Assembly: GCF_001428545.1 (NCBI RefSeq)
Contig: NZ_LMHZ01000007.1
Location: 1 to 64,000 of the forward strand
DNA: 64,000 nt
Direction of reading: 5' to 3'
Origin: Noviherbaspirillum sp. Root189
GTDB lineage: Bacteria; Pseudomonadota; Gammaproteobacteria; Burkholderiales; Burkholderiaceae_D
Part shown: piece after piece, positions 19,274 through 29,986 of the stretch
Position numbering within the stretch: position 1 is the first letter of the stretch
Layout of the letters: the number at the start of each line of letters is the position of its first letter
Translations under genes and position numbers: made by a program
The notes under the pieces: generated by a model
Database searches by the model: none
What the model was told of the DNA's origin: nothing
Seen by the model: the letters and a program-made list of their open reading frames with translations, nothing else

Positions 19274-19912
19274 ATGACATTACGTCTTGGCGATACCGCG
19301 CCGGATTTTGAGCAAGATTCTTCAATTGGGAAAATCAAGTTTCACGAATGGGCCGGCGACTCCTGGGTTGTCTTGTTTTCTCATCCCGCCGATTTCACGC
19401 CGGTCTGCACTACCGAGTTGGGACTGACCGCAAAGTTGAAACCCGAATTCGACAAGCGCAATGTAAAAGCCATTGCCCTGTCGGTCGACCCGGCCGACAA
19501 GCATATCCAGTGGATCAAGGACATCGAAGAAACACAACAGACTGTTGTCGGGTTCCCGATCATTGCGGATGCAGACAAGAAAGTTGCATTGCAATACGAC
19601 ATGATTCATCCGAACCAGTCAGAGAGCGCGACGGTGCGTTCGCTCTTCGTCATTGATCCGAAAAAGAAGGTACGACTGATCATTACCTATCCAATGAGCA
19701 CCGGTCGTAATTTTGACGAGGTATTGCGCGTGATCGACGCCTTGCAGTTGACGGATGGCTATTCGGTTGCAACACCGGGTAACTGGCGTGACGGTGATGA
19801 TGTGATCATCCCGCTGACGGTCCAGGATGAAGCAGTCATCAAGCAAAAGTACCCGAAAGGCTACACCGCACCACGTCCCTATCTGCGTCTTACGCCACAG
19901 CCGAACAAGTAA
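19274..19912 (+). CDS. 1-Cys peroxiredoxin (Prx6 family)
   Basis: A 212-residue thiol peroxidase that reduces hydrogen peroxide and organic hydroperoxides. The active site is HPADFTPVCTTELG with the peroxidatic Cys45, and it is the only cysteine in the protein, so there is no resolving cysteine and an external thiol must reduce it. The C-terminal part (PGNWRDGDDVIIPLTVQDE) is the Prx6-type dimer arm. It has its own promoter and ends at a terminator shared with convergent corA. Confidence 0.95.
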   Translation: MTLRLGDTAPDFEQDSSIGKIKFHEWAGDSWVVLFSHPADFTPVCTTELGLTAKLKPEFDKRNVKAIALSVDPADKHIQWIKDIEETQQTVVGFPIIADADKKVALQYDMIHPNQSESATVRSLFVIDPKKKVRLIITYPMSTGRNFDEVLRVIDALQLTDGYSVATPGNWRDGDDVIIPLTVQDEAVIKQKYPKGYTAPRPYLRLTPQPNK

Positions 19913-19935
19913 GGCTCAGGTATTCGGCATGAAAC

Positions 19936-19965
19936 AAAAAGCGCTCCCCGGAGCGCTTTTTGTTT
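19936..19965. terminator. Bidirectional terminator between peroxiredoxin gene and corA
   Basis: AAAAAGCGCTCC (19936-19947) and GGAGCGCTTTTT (19950-19961) form a long stem with T-runs on both strands (TTTTTGTTTT forward, TTTTTGTTTC reverse). It serves both convergent genes. Confidence 0.88.
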
Positions 19966-19976
19966 TGCGGCTTCTC

Positions 19977-21086
19977 TCAGTGTCCGTCTTCCCAAGACTT
20001 ATCATCAAGGTAGCGCTTGCGACGGAAAAGAAAGAGCAGGATCACGACAATGGTCGCCATCATTCCCATCGTCATCCAGAAGCCGAACTTATCCCTCAAG
20101 AGGGGCATGTCGGCAAAGTTCATGCCGAAAATTCCCGTGATCAACGTCAGCGGCATGAATAACGCTGTGATCACGGTCAGTGTGCGCATGATTTCGCTGG
20201 TCCGATGCGCCATCGCGGAGAAGTGAATCTGTACCGCCGATTCAATGGTCGACTCGAGACGTTGGGCGTGATTGAGAACGCGGGTGATGTGTTCCATGAC
20301 GTCGTTCAAACGTACCAGCAGCAGATCCCTGCTGCGGCTATTGTCTGCCGCATCATGGTTATCCACCAGGTAATCACGCAATTCCTGCATCGCGTCTCGT
20401 TGCCCTTCGCACAGGTGATCAAGCTTACGCAATTCGATACGTGCATCAAGCAGTGCTGTCCAGTCATTGAAGGGACTGCGCGGATTGAGCAGGGCGCGTT
20501 GCCAGCGATCGATCTGACCAGTCAGCGGCTGCCGGAGATCAAGGTACTGGTCGACCATTGCATTCAGCAGGCGAAGCATTAACTCCTCCGGCAAATGCGG
20601 GAGACGTCCGGCATTGCCAGTGCCATTCTGTCGCTGGCGCTGTTCCAGCATGCGCGTGCGGACGGTTTCGACCGTGCGGCTCTTGGCTGCATGTACCGTC
20701 ACCAGCGCATTGTCCATCAGCATGAAGGTGACCGGCCGGGTTGCCAGCTTGGTCAGCGCCGGTGGGATTTTTCGTTTGATTGCAGTGTTTTCTTCTGTCT
20801 TGACCTGATCGCTGCTTCCATCTAGCGCAAGCTTGCGAAAGACCACCATCGCATAGTCTTGCGTCGAATCGAAATAGGAAGGATGACCAAGATTAATCGC
20901 GTCCGTCAGGTGTGGATCATAGATATGCACACCTGTATGCCGTTCGACCGCATCACGCCATGCATGTATGTCGGCACCAACTTCCTCGTGTGTTGCATCA
21001 ATCCACAGAAAACCCTGTGATGGCAATGCTGCATGAGAATCGCTTAAGTGGCTGATGGTGTTGCTATTGATGTGAAAAATATCCAT
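19977..21086 (-). CDS. corA: Magnesium/cobalt transporter CorA-type
   Basis: A 369-residue CorA-family protein, a pentameric channel for Mg2+ or related cations (some members instead export zinc, as ZntB). The large acidic cytoplasmic domain is followed by two C-terminal helices, and the GMN signature lies at residues 321-323 in GIFGMNFADMP. The ATG at 21086 (MDIFHINSN) was preferred; longer reading-frame starts go deep into the upstream gene. Even so, its first 23 bases overlap the end of the upstream desaturase-family gene, implying co-transcription. Confidence 0.93.
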   Translation of the reverse strand: MDIFHINSNTISHLSDSHAALPSQGFLWIDATHEEVGADIHAWRDAVERHTGVHIYDPHLTDAINLGHPSYFDSTQDYAMVVFRKLALDGSSDQVKTEENTAIKRKIPPALTKLATRPVTFMLMDNALVTVHAAKSRTVETVRTRMLEQRQRQNGTGNAGRLPHLPEELMLRLLNAMVDQYLDLRQPLTGQIDRWQRALLNPRSPFNDWTALLDARIELRKLDHLCEGQRDAMQELRDYLVDNHDAADNSRSRDLLLVRLNDVMEHITRVLNHAQRLESTIESAVQIHFSAMAHRTSEIMRTLTVITALFMPLTLITGIFGMNFADMPLLRDKFGFWMTMGMMATIVVILLFLFRRKRYLDDKSWEDGH

Positions 21087-22320
21087 GCGTGGATAGCGAT
21101 TGTTTAAAGATGAGCCAAAGCGATAGCAACGAGCATGCGGCGAATCCGGCAATACTTAGCCGCACCCACAACGGAAGCAGTACATCGCCAAACCAAAATC
21201 CGGTGGCCAGTATGCCGGCTGCGGTGCCGGTCAACCGGATTGCTTCCAGTGCGACGTAACTTGCACGCCGTTCCAGTAAGCCGCCGACAATCCATAGGCC
21301 GGCCGCTAACCACAGCGCATAGCCGGCGCGTTCGGCGAACGACATGGTAGCGTACTCAAGCAGAAAGTGCGTTGTTACTTGCAGCACCACTGCAAACTGG
21401 ACAATGCAATACACAAGTTCAGCACGATTCAGTGCCGGGTCGTACAAGGGACGACCGATGTCAAACGGAGATGAAGGCCACTTTGCCGCGACATCCTGCG
21501 GTCTCCACCCCGGAGGCGCGATCCATATCCTGAGCTTGTCGCGTAGCCGGCTTGTCCGCCATGCATCGACTGAAATGGCTTTATAGACTTCGAGGTTAGC
21601 CCGGAATGGATTCCAGCTACGTAAGGGGCTGCGTGTTCCGTAGACGATCTTTTCGTCATCACGTTCCTCGATAAAGGTGCCGAACAGCCGGTCCCACAGG
21701 ATCAGCATGCCGCCGTAGTTCTTGTCCAGGTAAATGTCGTTGACGCCGTGATGCACGCGATGATTGGACGGCGACACGAAGACACGATCAAACCAGCCAA
21801 GCCGCCCAACCTGTTCGGTATGGACCCAGAATTGATAGAGCAGGTCAATCAGCGCGACAATGGCGAAGACTTCGACCGGGAAGCCTAGTAAGGCCATCGG
21901 CAGGTAAAAGATCCACCCAAGGATCGCGCCGCTGCTGGTTTGTCGCAATGCTGTGGTCAGATTGTATTGCTCGCTCTGGTGATGCACCACGTGTGCAGCC
22001 CATAGCACATTGACTTCATGGCCCATGCGATGCAGCCAGTAGTAGCAGAAGTCATAGACCAGCAAGGCCGATATCCATACCCAGATGCTGTCAGGCGACA
22101 GTGTGAATAGTGCGACATGTTCCACCATCCAGGCATAAATACCAATACGTACCAGTTGCATGAAGACGCCGCTTACCTGGCTGAGTACGCCAAGACTCAG
22201 GCTATTGATCGCATCATTGAGCCGGTAGGTATTGCGCCGCCGGACCACCCCAACCAGATATTCAATAAATATCAGAAGAAAGAAAATCGGGGTGGCCAGG
22301 GTGATGACTTTTTCCTGCAT
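21064..22320 (-). CDS. Sterol desaturase/fatty acid hydroxylase family membrane protein
   Basis: A 418-residue integral membrane di-iron oxygenase candidate. The histidine clusters are present in order: HRMGH (within YYWLHRMGHEVN), HVVHH, and NHRVHHG, with another His in VHTEQ. The family hydroxylates or desaturates lipids, including alkylglycerols and carotenoids; the substrate here is unknown. The ATG at 22320 has GGAG nearby (AACGGAGACAGCG on its strand). Extra C-terminal helices follow the catalytic part. It overlaps corA. Confidence 0.88.
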   Translation of the reverse strand: MQEKVITLATPIFFLLIFIEYLVGVVRRRNTYRLNDAINSLSLGVLSQVSGVFMQLVRIGIYAWMVEHVALFTLSPDSIWVWISALLVYDFCYYWLHRMGHEVNVLWAAHVVHHQSEQYNLTTALRQTSSGAILGWIFYLPMALLGFPVEVFAIVALIDLLYQFWVHTEQVGRLGWFDRVFVSPSNHRVHHGVNDIYLDKNYGGMLILWDRLFGTFIEERDDEKIVYGTRSPLRSWNPFRANLEVYKAISVDAWRTSRLRDKLRIWIAPPGWRPQDVAAKWPSSPFDIGRPLYDPALNRAELVYCIVQFAVVLQVTTHFLLEYATMSFAERAGYALWLAAGLWIVGGLLERRASYVALEAIRLTGTAAGILATGFWFGDVLLPLWVRLSIAGFAACSLLSLWLIFKQSLSTHGYFSHQ

Positions 22321-22433
22321 CGCTGTCTCCGTTCGCCGAAAGGCTGATCTTTCAGGCAATGGTAACGAAACGACAAAGGAATGGAATGGACGGAATTAGA
22401 AGGGATCGTCGGATTTCCGGCAGGAAGCATCAT

Positions 22434-22456
22434 GCGGCGCTCAAAAGAAGCGCCGC
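22434..22456 (-). terminator. Hairpin after hemB, weak terminator candidate
   Basis: GCGGCGCT (22434-22441) and AGCGCCGC (22449-22456) pair perfectly, 11 bases beyond the hemB stop. No T-run follows on either strand, so termination, if any, would need another factor; the hairpin may only protect the mRNA end. Confidence 0.4.
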
Positions 22457-22466
22457 AACGGGGGTA

Positions 22467-23567
<1,101 letters not shown>

Positions 23568-23568
23568 C

Positions 23569-23688
23569 TATCTTAGCAATAGGTGATCATTCACCTCCCG
23601 CTTCTCCTCCCTGAGCGGGGCCTATCGTGGCATTAGCGATAAGGCGTTACTGCCCTGGAGATCTTCCCCTTTCTCCAGGGTTTTTTTT
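23569..23688 (+). ncRNA. Candidate small RNA ending at an orphan terminator
   Basis: On the forward strand this gap holds AGGTGA/TCACCT (23581-23596), CCGC/GCGG (about 23598-23619), TATCG/CGATA (about 23622-23641), and then a strong terminator: CCCTGGAGA (23653-23661) and TCTCCAGGG (23672-23680) followed by eight T (23681-23688). Both flanking genes, hemB and engB, are on the reverse strand, so the terminator belongs to no annotated gene. A series of hairpins before a terminator is what a small RNA looks like, but no clear promoter was found and no known family was recognised. Confidence 0.42.
23653..23688 (+). terminator. Intrinsic terminator with no upstream gene on its strand
   Basis: Nine-bp stem CCCTGGAGA / TCTCCAGGG with a 10-base loop and eight T immediately after. 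On the reverse strand the A-run comes first, so it cannot terminate engB. Confidence 0.8.
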
Positions 23689-23706
23689 GCGCGTTTGCTT
23701 TGTCCG

Positions 23707-24435
23707 TCATACGCTTGCGCTGCCATCTTGCTGATCGGTTTGTTCAGGATCCGCTTCCGCATCCAATTCATTTTCCGTCAGTCCCAGCAATTCAAGGATC
23801 TTGTCATTCGCTTCGTCGAGTCCTGTGCGCTTGAGAGCCGAGAACATCTGCACCGTGAACGGAAACGGTTGGCCCTCCGCGTCGACGTAGCTGCCGAGGA
23901 CGGTACGCGCCTGGCGCAGCGCATTGGCCGCTTCATTGCGATTCAGTTTGTCGGCCTTGGTCAGAAGGCAGTGGATAGGCTTGCCGGTCGGGGCAAACCA
24001 TTCCAGCATCTGCACGTCAAGATCGGTGAAGGGGCGCCGCGAATCCATGATGAGTACCAGCGCGGCAAGTTGTTCCCGGCGCTGCACATAATCGCCGAGC
24101 AGTTCCTGCCAGTGCAGTTTTGCATCGCCCGATACTTCGGCATAGCCGTAGCCCGGCAAGTCAACCAGCAAGGCGCGAATTTCCTCGACATTGGTCGGGT
24201 CCTTGCGGTGCTGGCCTACATGGGCTCCGCCAATCGAAAAGTAATTGATGTGCTGGGTCCGGCCGGGTGTCTTGGATGCAAAGGCCAGTTTTTTCTGGTT
24301 GCACAGGATGTTGAGCGCGGTGGACTTGCCGGCGTTGGAGCGGCCGGCGAAGGCAATTTCGGGAACTTGCGTCTTTGGCAAATCGCGAAGGTGGTTCACC
24401 GTGGTGAAAAAGCGGGCTTGCCAAAGTAGTGACAT
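23707..24435 (-). CDS. engB: Ribosome biogenesis GTP-binding protein EngB (YihA/YsxC)
   Basis: A 242-residue small GTPase for 50S assembly. G1 is [11 protein letters not shown]3 DLPGYG, and G4 TKAD. The ATG at 24435 ([20 protein letters not shown]) matches the family; a longer frame from 24528 adds a hydrophobic non-family N-terminus. The C-terminal tail (from about residue 215) is acidic and Q-rich. It is divergent from the cytochrome c4 gene. Confidence 0.96.
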   Translation of the reverse strand: MSLLWQARFFTTVNHLRDLPKTQVPEIAFAGRSNAGKSTALNILCNQKKLAFASKTPGRTQHINYFSIGGAHVGQHRKDPTNVEEIRALLVDLPGYGYAEVSGDAKLHWQELLGDYVQRREQLAALVLIMDSRRPFTDLDVQMLEWFAPTGKPIHCLLTKADKLNRNEAANALRQARTVLGSYVDAEGQPFPFTVQMFSALKRTGLDEANDKILELLGLTENELDAEADPEQTDQQDGSASV

Positions 24436-24649
24436 AGGAAGTGGGGTGCCGGAGAGAAAATGCAGGAAGGGAAGTAAAAACAGCAAAAACCTATTGTACA
24501 ATAAGAGGTTATGTGTGTTGCTCTGCAATAGGGCGCCACCCCTGTATGCGGGCGCTGAATACTGAAAAAAATCGCGCCGGACGACATGCAGGCGCTAAAA
24601 AACCGCCGCTACAGGCCAGAATTTTAATATCAAGTCTCAGGGTGTTTGA

Positions 24650-25309
24650 ATGAACCGTGCGTTTTTACCGTTTGTGAAGTCCTTGTTTGTTGCGATCCTG
24701 GCAGTTTCCTCCGTGGCCTATGCTGCGGAAGAACAAAAAGCGCCCAAGGCGGATCCTGCCAAAGGTGAAGCGCTCTATACGAGCGGCGATGCTTCCCGCA
24801 ATATTACTGCCTGTGTGGCCTGCCATGGCGCAGCAGGCAATTCGACCATTTCCCAGAATCCCAAGCTCGCCGGTCAGCACGCCGAATACATCGCCAAGCA
24901 ACTCGGCGATTTCAAGACCCCGCAGCGCAATAATCCGATCATGACGCCAATCGCCAAAGCAATGAGCGATGCGGACATTAAGAATGTTGCCGCTTTCCTC
25001 GACAAGCAACAGCAAAAGCCGGGCGCAGCCCGCAACAAGGACACGGTTGAGCTTGGAAAGAAGATTTATCGGGCCGGTATCGCTGAAAAGAACGTCCCGG
25101 CTTGCGCTGGTTGCCACGCCCCGAACGGTGCCGGTATCCCCGCCCAGTTTGCACGCCTGGGTGGCCAGCATCAGGACTATACAACTGCTCAGCTGATCAG
25201 CTTCCGTGGCGGTGCTCGCAAGAACAGTCCGCAAATGGTGACCATTGCCAAGCGCATGTCCGACGATGAAATCCAAGCTGTGTCAGACTATATCGCCGGT
25301 CTGAGATAA
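24650..25309 (+). CDS. Diheme cytochrome c4
   Basis: A 219-residue periplasmic cytochrome. A signal peptide ends near Ala25 (VAYA/AEEQ). Two heme sites are seen, CVACH (residues 55-59) and CAGCH (152-156), each in a similar half (KLAGQHAEYIAKQL and RLGGQHQDYTTAQL), the tandem cytochrome c4 plan. Such proteins carry electrons from the bc1 complex to terminal oxidases. It stands just before the heme-attachment genes resB and ccsA that would mature it. Confidence 0.95.
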   Translation: MNRAFLPFVKSLFVAILAVSSVAYAAEEQKAPKADPAKGEALYTSGDASRNITACVACHGAAGNSTISQNPKLAGQHAEYIAKQLGDFKTPQRNNPIMTPIAKAMSDADIKNVAAFLDKQQQKPGAARNKDTVELGKKIYRAGIAEKNVPACAGCHAPNGAGIPAQFARLGGQHQDYTTAQLISFRGGARKNSPQMVTIAKRMSDDEIQAVSDYIAGLR

Positions 25310-25361
25310 TCGGAAAACAGCAGTATAAAAGCAAAAGATAAAATCAAAATATAAAAGCGGA

Positions 25362-25391
25362 GGGGGTGGCAGATGCCACCCCCTTTGTTTT
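25362..25391 (+). terminator. Intrinsic terminator after cytochrome c4
   Basis: GGGGGTGG (25362-25369) and CCACCCCC (25376-25383) pair around CAGATG and are followed by TTTGTTTT. It lies 50 bases after the cytochrome gene and 40 before the resB start, separating the two. Confidence 0.78.
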
Positions 25392-25431
25392 GATTTTGTT
25401 CTGGTTTTGTTTTGAAAGTAAAGATACGTTC

Positions 25432-27540
25432 ATGAGCGTCACCACCTCCGGGTTGCAACTGAAAACTAAACGTCGCTGGCTCAGCGATGCGGTGGAACTG
25501 GTTTCTTCCATGCGCTTCGCGATCAGCCTGCTAACCCTGATCGCGATTGCATCGGTCATCGGTACCGTTCTCAAGCAGAATGAGCCCATGCCAAATTATG
25601 TCAACCAGTTCGGACCGTTCTGGTTTGAAGTCTTTGGCAAGCTTGGACTGTATGCGGTGTATTCGGCATGGTGGTTTCTGCTCATCATGGCCTTCCTGGT
25701 CATGTCGACATCATTGTGCATTATCCGTAATGCGCCAAAGATGCTGAAGGACATGCGCAGCTGGCGTGAAAATGTGCGCGAACAGTCGTTACGGAATTTT
25801 CATCACAAAGCCGAGTGGAGCAGTGCGCTGCCGCTGACTGGTTTCACGCAACAGCTTGCACAGCGTATCGCGCACGGCGGTTATAAAGTCAAGGTGGTCG
25901 ACAAGGACGGCGGGGTGCTGATTGCGGCCAAGCAGGGCGCCGCCAACAAATGGGGATATATTTTTGCTCATAGCGCCATCGTCATCATTTGCGTCGGCGG
26001 GTTGCTCGATTCCGACCTTCCGATCCGCTTCCAGCAATGGTTTGGCGGCAAGACGCCGTTTGGTGGCAGCGGAATCATTGCCGAGATTCCAGCCCAGCAC
26101 CGCCTCGGCGTCGGTAACCCGACCTTCCGCGGCAATACCTTTATCCCGGAAGGCGGCACCGCCAATACCGCAATCCTGCCTCAGCAAAGCGGTATCCTTG
26201 TGCAGGAACTACCGTTTTCCATCCAGCTGAAAAAGTTTGTCATTGAGCATTACTCGACTGGCATGCCCAAATTGTTTGCCAGCGAGGTCATCGTGCGTGA
26301 CCTGGAAACCGGCAAGACTTTCGAGTCGACGATTAAGGTCAATGAACCGCTGATCTACAAGGGTATCGCCGTGTACCAGTCTAGTTTCGATGATGGCGGC
26401 AGCCGGCTGAAGCTGGGTGGCTACACAATGATCGGTGGACGAAATCAGTCGTTTTCCCTCTCCGGTGAGATCGGCAGTTCAACGCCACTCACCAGCGACA
26501 AAGGTTCGGAATACAGCATCGAATGGACCGGTTTCCGTCCTTTCAACGTGGAAAACATGGCACAGGGCGGTCAGGACGTCCGCGCGGTGAACGCGAACAA
26601 AAGCTTTAATGAGAAATTAACCGCAGGCCTCGACAAACAGCTTGGTTCGGCGGCGAAGAATCCGAATAACAAGGACCTGAAGAACGTTGGACCCAGCGTC
26701 CAGTACAAACTGCGCGACAAAAATGGCCAGGCACGTGAATATCACAATTACATGCAGCCGGTGGAAGTCGACGGCAGCTATGTATTTCTGACCGGCATGC
26801 GCGAAACACCGGCAGAAGCCTTCCGCTATCTGCGTATACCGGCCGATGACAACGATACGGTCGAAGAATGGATGCGGGTGCGCGCAGCGGTGTTCAATCC
26901 GGAATTGCGACTCGAAGCGGCGAAGCGATATGCCCGGCAAGCCATGCCGGCATCCAGGGAAAACGCCGAGGCATTGCGCGAGCAGCTGCAGCGCTCCGCG
27001 TCGCGCGGGCTCGAAATCTTTGCCGGGGACGGCAAGGAGTCCGGTTATCTCGCGGTATCGCGCTTCCTGGAGCGCGTACCTTCGGAAGATCAGGAAAAGG
27101 CCGCCGAAATCTTCATGAAGATTCTCAACGGCAGCATGTGGGAGTTATGGCAAGCCGCACGGGTAAAAGATGGCTTGAAGGAAGTTGCGCCGGATGAAAA
27201 GCATGCACGTTTCCTGCAACTGGCAACCAACGCTATTTCGGATGCGTCTTTTTACGGAGCACCGGTTTACTTGCAGATGCGCGAGTTTGACGAAGTCAAG
27301 GCATCGGTTCTGCAGGTGACGAGGTCTCCGGGCAAGAAGGTGGTCTATCTCGGTTGCCTGTTGCTCACGCTTGGCGTGTTCTCGATGTTCTATATTCGGG
27401 AGCGTCGGCTGTGGGTCTGGCTGAAGCCAGACGAGCAGGGACGCACCAATGCACTGATGGCGATGAGTTCGCAGCGCAAGACACTCGACTTTGAAAAGGA
27501 GTTCGAGGCACTGAAAGCACAACTGGTGAAGCCGCTTTAA
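25432..27540 (+). CDS. resB: Cytochrome c biogenesis protein ResB (Ccs1)
   Basis: A 702-residue System II factor that works with CcsA to deliver heme to apocytochromes c in the periplasm. N-terminal membrane helices (AISLLTLIAIASVIGTVLKQ and WWFLLIMAFLVMST) are followed by one near residue 180, a large periplasmic domain, and a last helix (VYLGCLLLTLGVFSMFYI). The ATG 25432 gives MSVTTSGLQL; an upstream in-frame start at 25366 would fall in the terminator stem. ccsA follows after 115 bases. Confidence 0.95.
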   Translation: MSVTTSGLQLKTKRRWLSDAVELVSSMRFAISLLTLIAIASVIGTVLKQNEPMPNYVNQFGPFWFEVFGKLGLYAVYSAWWFLLIMAFLVMSTSLCIIRNAPKMLKDMRSWRENVREQSLRNFHHKAEWSSALPLTGFTQQLAQRIAHGGYKVKVVDKDGGVLIAAKQGAANKWGYIFAHSAIVIICVGGLLDSDLPIRFQQWFGGKTPFGGSGIIAEIPAQHRLGVGNPTFRGNTFIPEGGTANTAILPQQSGILVQELPFSIQLKKFVIEHYSTGMPKLFASEVIVRDLETGKTFESTIKVNEPLIYKGIAVYQSSFDDGGSRLKLGGYTMIGGRNQSFSLSGEIGSSTPLTSDKGSEYSIEWTGFRPFNVENMAQGGQDVRAVNANKSFNEKLTAGLDKQLGSAAKNPNNKDLKNVGPSVQYKLRDKNGQAREYHNYMQPVEVDGSYVFLTGMRETPAEAFRYLRIPADDNDTVEEWMRVRAAVFNPELRLEAAKRYARQAMPASRENAEALREQLQRSASRGLEIFAGDGKESGYLAVSRFLERVPSEDQEKAAEIFMKILNGSMWELWQAARVKDGLKEVAPDEKHARFLQLATNAISDASFYGAPVYLQMREFDEVKASVLQVTRSPGKKVVYLGCLLLTLGVFSMFYIRERRLWVWLKPDEQGRTNALMAMSSQRKTLDFEKEFEALKAQLVKPL

Positions 27541-27610
27541 TCTATGCTGAACACATCGCCAGTAAAGACATGAATTGAACAGGGCAACCTGTCCCGCTAG
27601 CAAGAAAAAC

Positions 27611-27639
27611 GTCCGGACCCGGCAACATTGCCGCCGGAC
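27611..27639 (+). promoter_or_regulatory. Intercistronic hairpin between resB and ccsA
   Basis: GTCCGG (27611-27616) pairs with CCGGAC (27634-27639), and inside it GGCAA (27621-27625) pairs with TTGCC (27628-27632). It stands six bases before the GGAG of ccsA and has no T-run, so a role in mRNA stability or translation is more likely than termination. Confidence 0.45.
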
Positions 27640-27655
27640 GCGACGGAGAAAGACC

Positions 27656-28807
27656 ATGGACCTGACACAAAGCACTATTTATACACCGCCTCCCGGTTTC
27701 TTCCGGCGGCTCGGTATCGTCGACTGGATATACGGCGCCTTGCTGCTGGCCGGCGCGCTGTTTGCGTTTAATCGCTTCGGCAGTTATATGGATCCTTACG
27801 AGAAAGGGGTCCTGCTGCTGTCCGCACCAACCTTTGCCTGGCTTGGCTGGCAATGGAAACCGGTGCGCTGGCTGATGGCGGTGCTGGCCATTCTTGCATT
27901 GACGGCGATCGCTTTGTACGGTGGCTCCCTGGATGCGGCGAACAGCAAGTTTTTCCTGAAATATGCGTTGTCCAGCCAATCCGCCATTCTGTGGATGAGC
28001 ACCTTGTTTTTCCTCTCTACCCTGTTTTACTGGGGCGGTCTGGTGACCCGGTCCGATTTTGGCGGTTCAGTCGGAAGCAAGCTGTGTTGGGCTGCGGTAA
28101 TTCTTGGCTTTACCGGTATGCTGGTGCGCTGGTACGAATCCTATCTGGTCGGTGCTGACATCGGACATATCCCGATCTCCAACCTGTATGAAGTGTTCAT
28201 CCTGTTTTGCATGATCACGGCACTGTTTTATTTGTATTACGAGGAGCAGTACGCAACCCGTCAGCTCGGCCCCTTCGTGCTGCTGGTAATCTCCGCCGCT
28301 GTCGGTTTCCTGCTGTGGTACACGATCAGCCGCGAAGCGTCGGAAATCCAGCCGCTGGTGCCGGCGTTGCAAAGCTGGTGGATGAAGATTCATGTGCCCG
28401 CCAATTTCATTGGTTACGGTACATTCTCACTGGCGGCAATGGTGGCGATTGCCTACTTGTTGAAATCGAAGGGTATGCTGGCAGATCGCCTGCCGCCACT
28501 GGAAGTACTGGACGATGTGATGTACAAGGCGATCGCCGTCGGCTTCGCTTTCTTCACCATCGCCACCATCCTCGGCGCGCTCTGGGCTGCGGAAGCCTGG
28601 GGTGGCTATTGGTCCTGGGATCCCAAGGAAACCTGGGCGCTGATTGTCTGGCTTAACTACGCGGCATGGTTGCACATGCGCCTGATGAAGGGCCTGCGCG
28701 GCCAGGTTGCCGCCTGGTGGGCGCTGGTCGGCTTGCTGATCACCACCTTCGCTTTCCTCGGCGTCAATATGTTCCTTTCGGGCCTGCACTCCTACGGCGC
28801 CTTGTAA
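27656..28807 (+). CDS. ccsA: Cytochrome c biogenesis protein CcsA/CcsB (heme handling)
   Basis: A 383-residue membrane protein with about eight helices, of the heme handling protein family. The tryptophan-rich WWD-type motif is [17 protein letters not shown], flanked by conserved histidines such as those in [14 protein letters not shown] and WLHMRLMKG. It carries heme across the membrane for ligation by ResB. The ATG 27656 has GGAG eight bases before it; longer starts are rejected because they lack family similarity. Confidence 0.96.
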   Translation: MDLTQSTIYTPPPGFFRRLGIVDWIYGALLLAGALFAFNRFGSYMDPYEKGVLLLSAPTFAWLGWQWKPVRWLMAVLAILALTAIALYGGSLDAANSKFFLKYALSSQSAILWMSTLFFLSTLFYWGGLVTRSDFGGSVGSKLCWAAVILGFTGMLVRWYESYLVGADIGHIPISNLYEVFILFCMITALFYLYYEEQYATRQLGPFVLLVISAAVGFLLWYTISREASEIQPLVPALQSWWMKIHVPANFIGYGTFSLAAMVAIAYLLKSKGMLADRLPPLEVLDDVMYKAIAVGFAFFTIATILGALWAAEAWGGYWSWDPKETWALIVWLNYAAWLHMRLMKGLRGQVAAWWALVGLLITTFAFLGVNMFLSGLHSYGAL

Positions 28808-28901
28808 TCTGGCCGCTCCCGGGGCGGTTGGCGAAATTGTTGTAAGGTTGTGCCTGTCAAAACAGACAAAACTGACAATTTCGTCCCACCACGGAGCAGC
28901 C

Positions 28902-29882
28902 ATGTTAATAAAACGTAATCCGAACGGCATCGACATCCCGTTCGGCTCCGAAATTACCCCGCGCGCGATATTCGAATCGCGCCGCAGCTTCATCAAACAA
29001 CTGGCGCTCGGCTCGATTGCCGGTGGCGCCCTGGCTGAGATGGCAATGCGTGAGGCATTTGCGCAATCCGCCGGTGCCCCGAAACTCGCCGCCAAGACCA
29101 ATCCTTCCTTCGTCGTCATGGACAAGCAGACCGCGTACAAGGATGCGACGACGTACAACAATTTCTACGAGTTTGGCACCGACAAGGCCGACCCGGCGCA
29201 AAATGCCGGCACACTGAAGCCGCGTCCCTGGACCGTTGCTATCGAAGGGGAAGTCAAGAAACCGATGACGATCGACCTCGACGGCTTGCTGAAGCTCGCG
29301 CCTCTGGAAGAGCGCGTCTATCGCTTGCGCTGCGTCGAAGGCTGGTCGATGGTGATTCCCTGGGTCGGCTATTCCTTGTCGGAGCTGATCAAAAAGGTCG
29401 AGCCCACCGGTAACGCGAAGTATGTGGAATTCGTGACCTTGAGCGACAAGAAGCAAATGCCCGGTTTGCGCAGCCCCGTGCTCGAATGGCCCTATACGGA
29501 AGGCTTGCGTCTGGACGAAGCCAACCATCCTCTGACGCTACTGACCGTGGGCATGTATGGAGAAGTTCTGCCCAACCAGAATGGTGCCCCGGTGCGCATT
29601 GTCGTGCCCTGGAAATATGGCTTCAAGTCTGCCAAGTCGATCGTCAAGATCCGCTTCACCAAGGACCAGCCGCGCACCGCATGGAATCTTGCAGCGCCGC
29701 AGGAGTACGGCTTTTTTTCCAACGTCAATCCCGACGTTGACCACCCCCGCTGGTCACAGGCGACCGAACGTCGCATTGGCGAAGACGGCTTCCTCACCCG
29801 GAAGCGCAAAACGCTGATGTTCAATGGGTACAACGACGTCGCGTCACTTTACACCGGCATGGACTTGAAAAAGTTCTTCTGA
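28902..29882 (+). CDS. msrP: Protein-methionine-sulfoxide reductase catalytic subunit MsrP (YedY)
   Basis: A 326-residue periplasmic molybdenum enzyme that repairs oxidised methionines. A twin-arginine signal (Arg27-Arg28 in [13 protein letters not shown]) precedes the mature protein, and the Mo ligand is Cys144 in [15 protein letters not shown]. The end shows the family [24 protein letters not shown] at 28893-28896 decides the ATG 28902. msrQ, its heme-bearing membrane partner, follows after about 100 bases. Confidence 0.97.
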   Translation: MLIKRNPNGIDIPFGSEITPRAIFESRRSFIKQLALGSIAGGALAEMAMREAFAQSAGAPKLAAKTNPSFVVMDKQTAYKDATTYNNFYEFGTDKADPAQNAGTLKPRPWTVAIEGEVKKPMTIDLDGLLKLAPLEERVYRLRCVEGWSMVIPWVGYSLSELIKKVEPTGNAKYVEFVTLSDKKQMPGLRSPVLEWPYTEGLRLDEANHPLTLLTVGMYGEVLPNQNGAPVRIVVPWKYGFKSAKSIVKIRFTKDQPRTAWNLAAPQEYGFFSNVNPDVDHPRWSQATERRIGEDGFLTRKRKTLMFNGYNDVASLYTGMDLKKFF

Positions 29883-29986
29883 GTTCATCGCGCCGATCGG
29901 GCGCTGTGGTGTCGCATCGTGCGCTCCGCAATGGGGACGTCACGGCAATATGAAAATATGTCTGTGTCGCCGCTGGCGGCGGCGAA

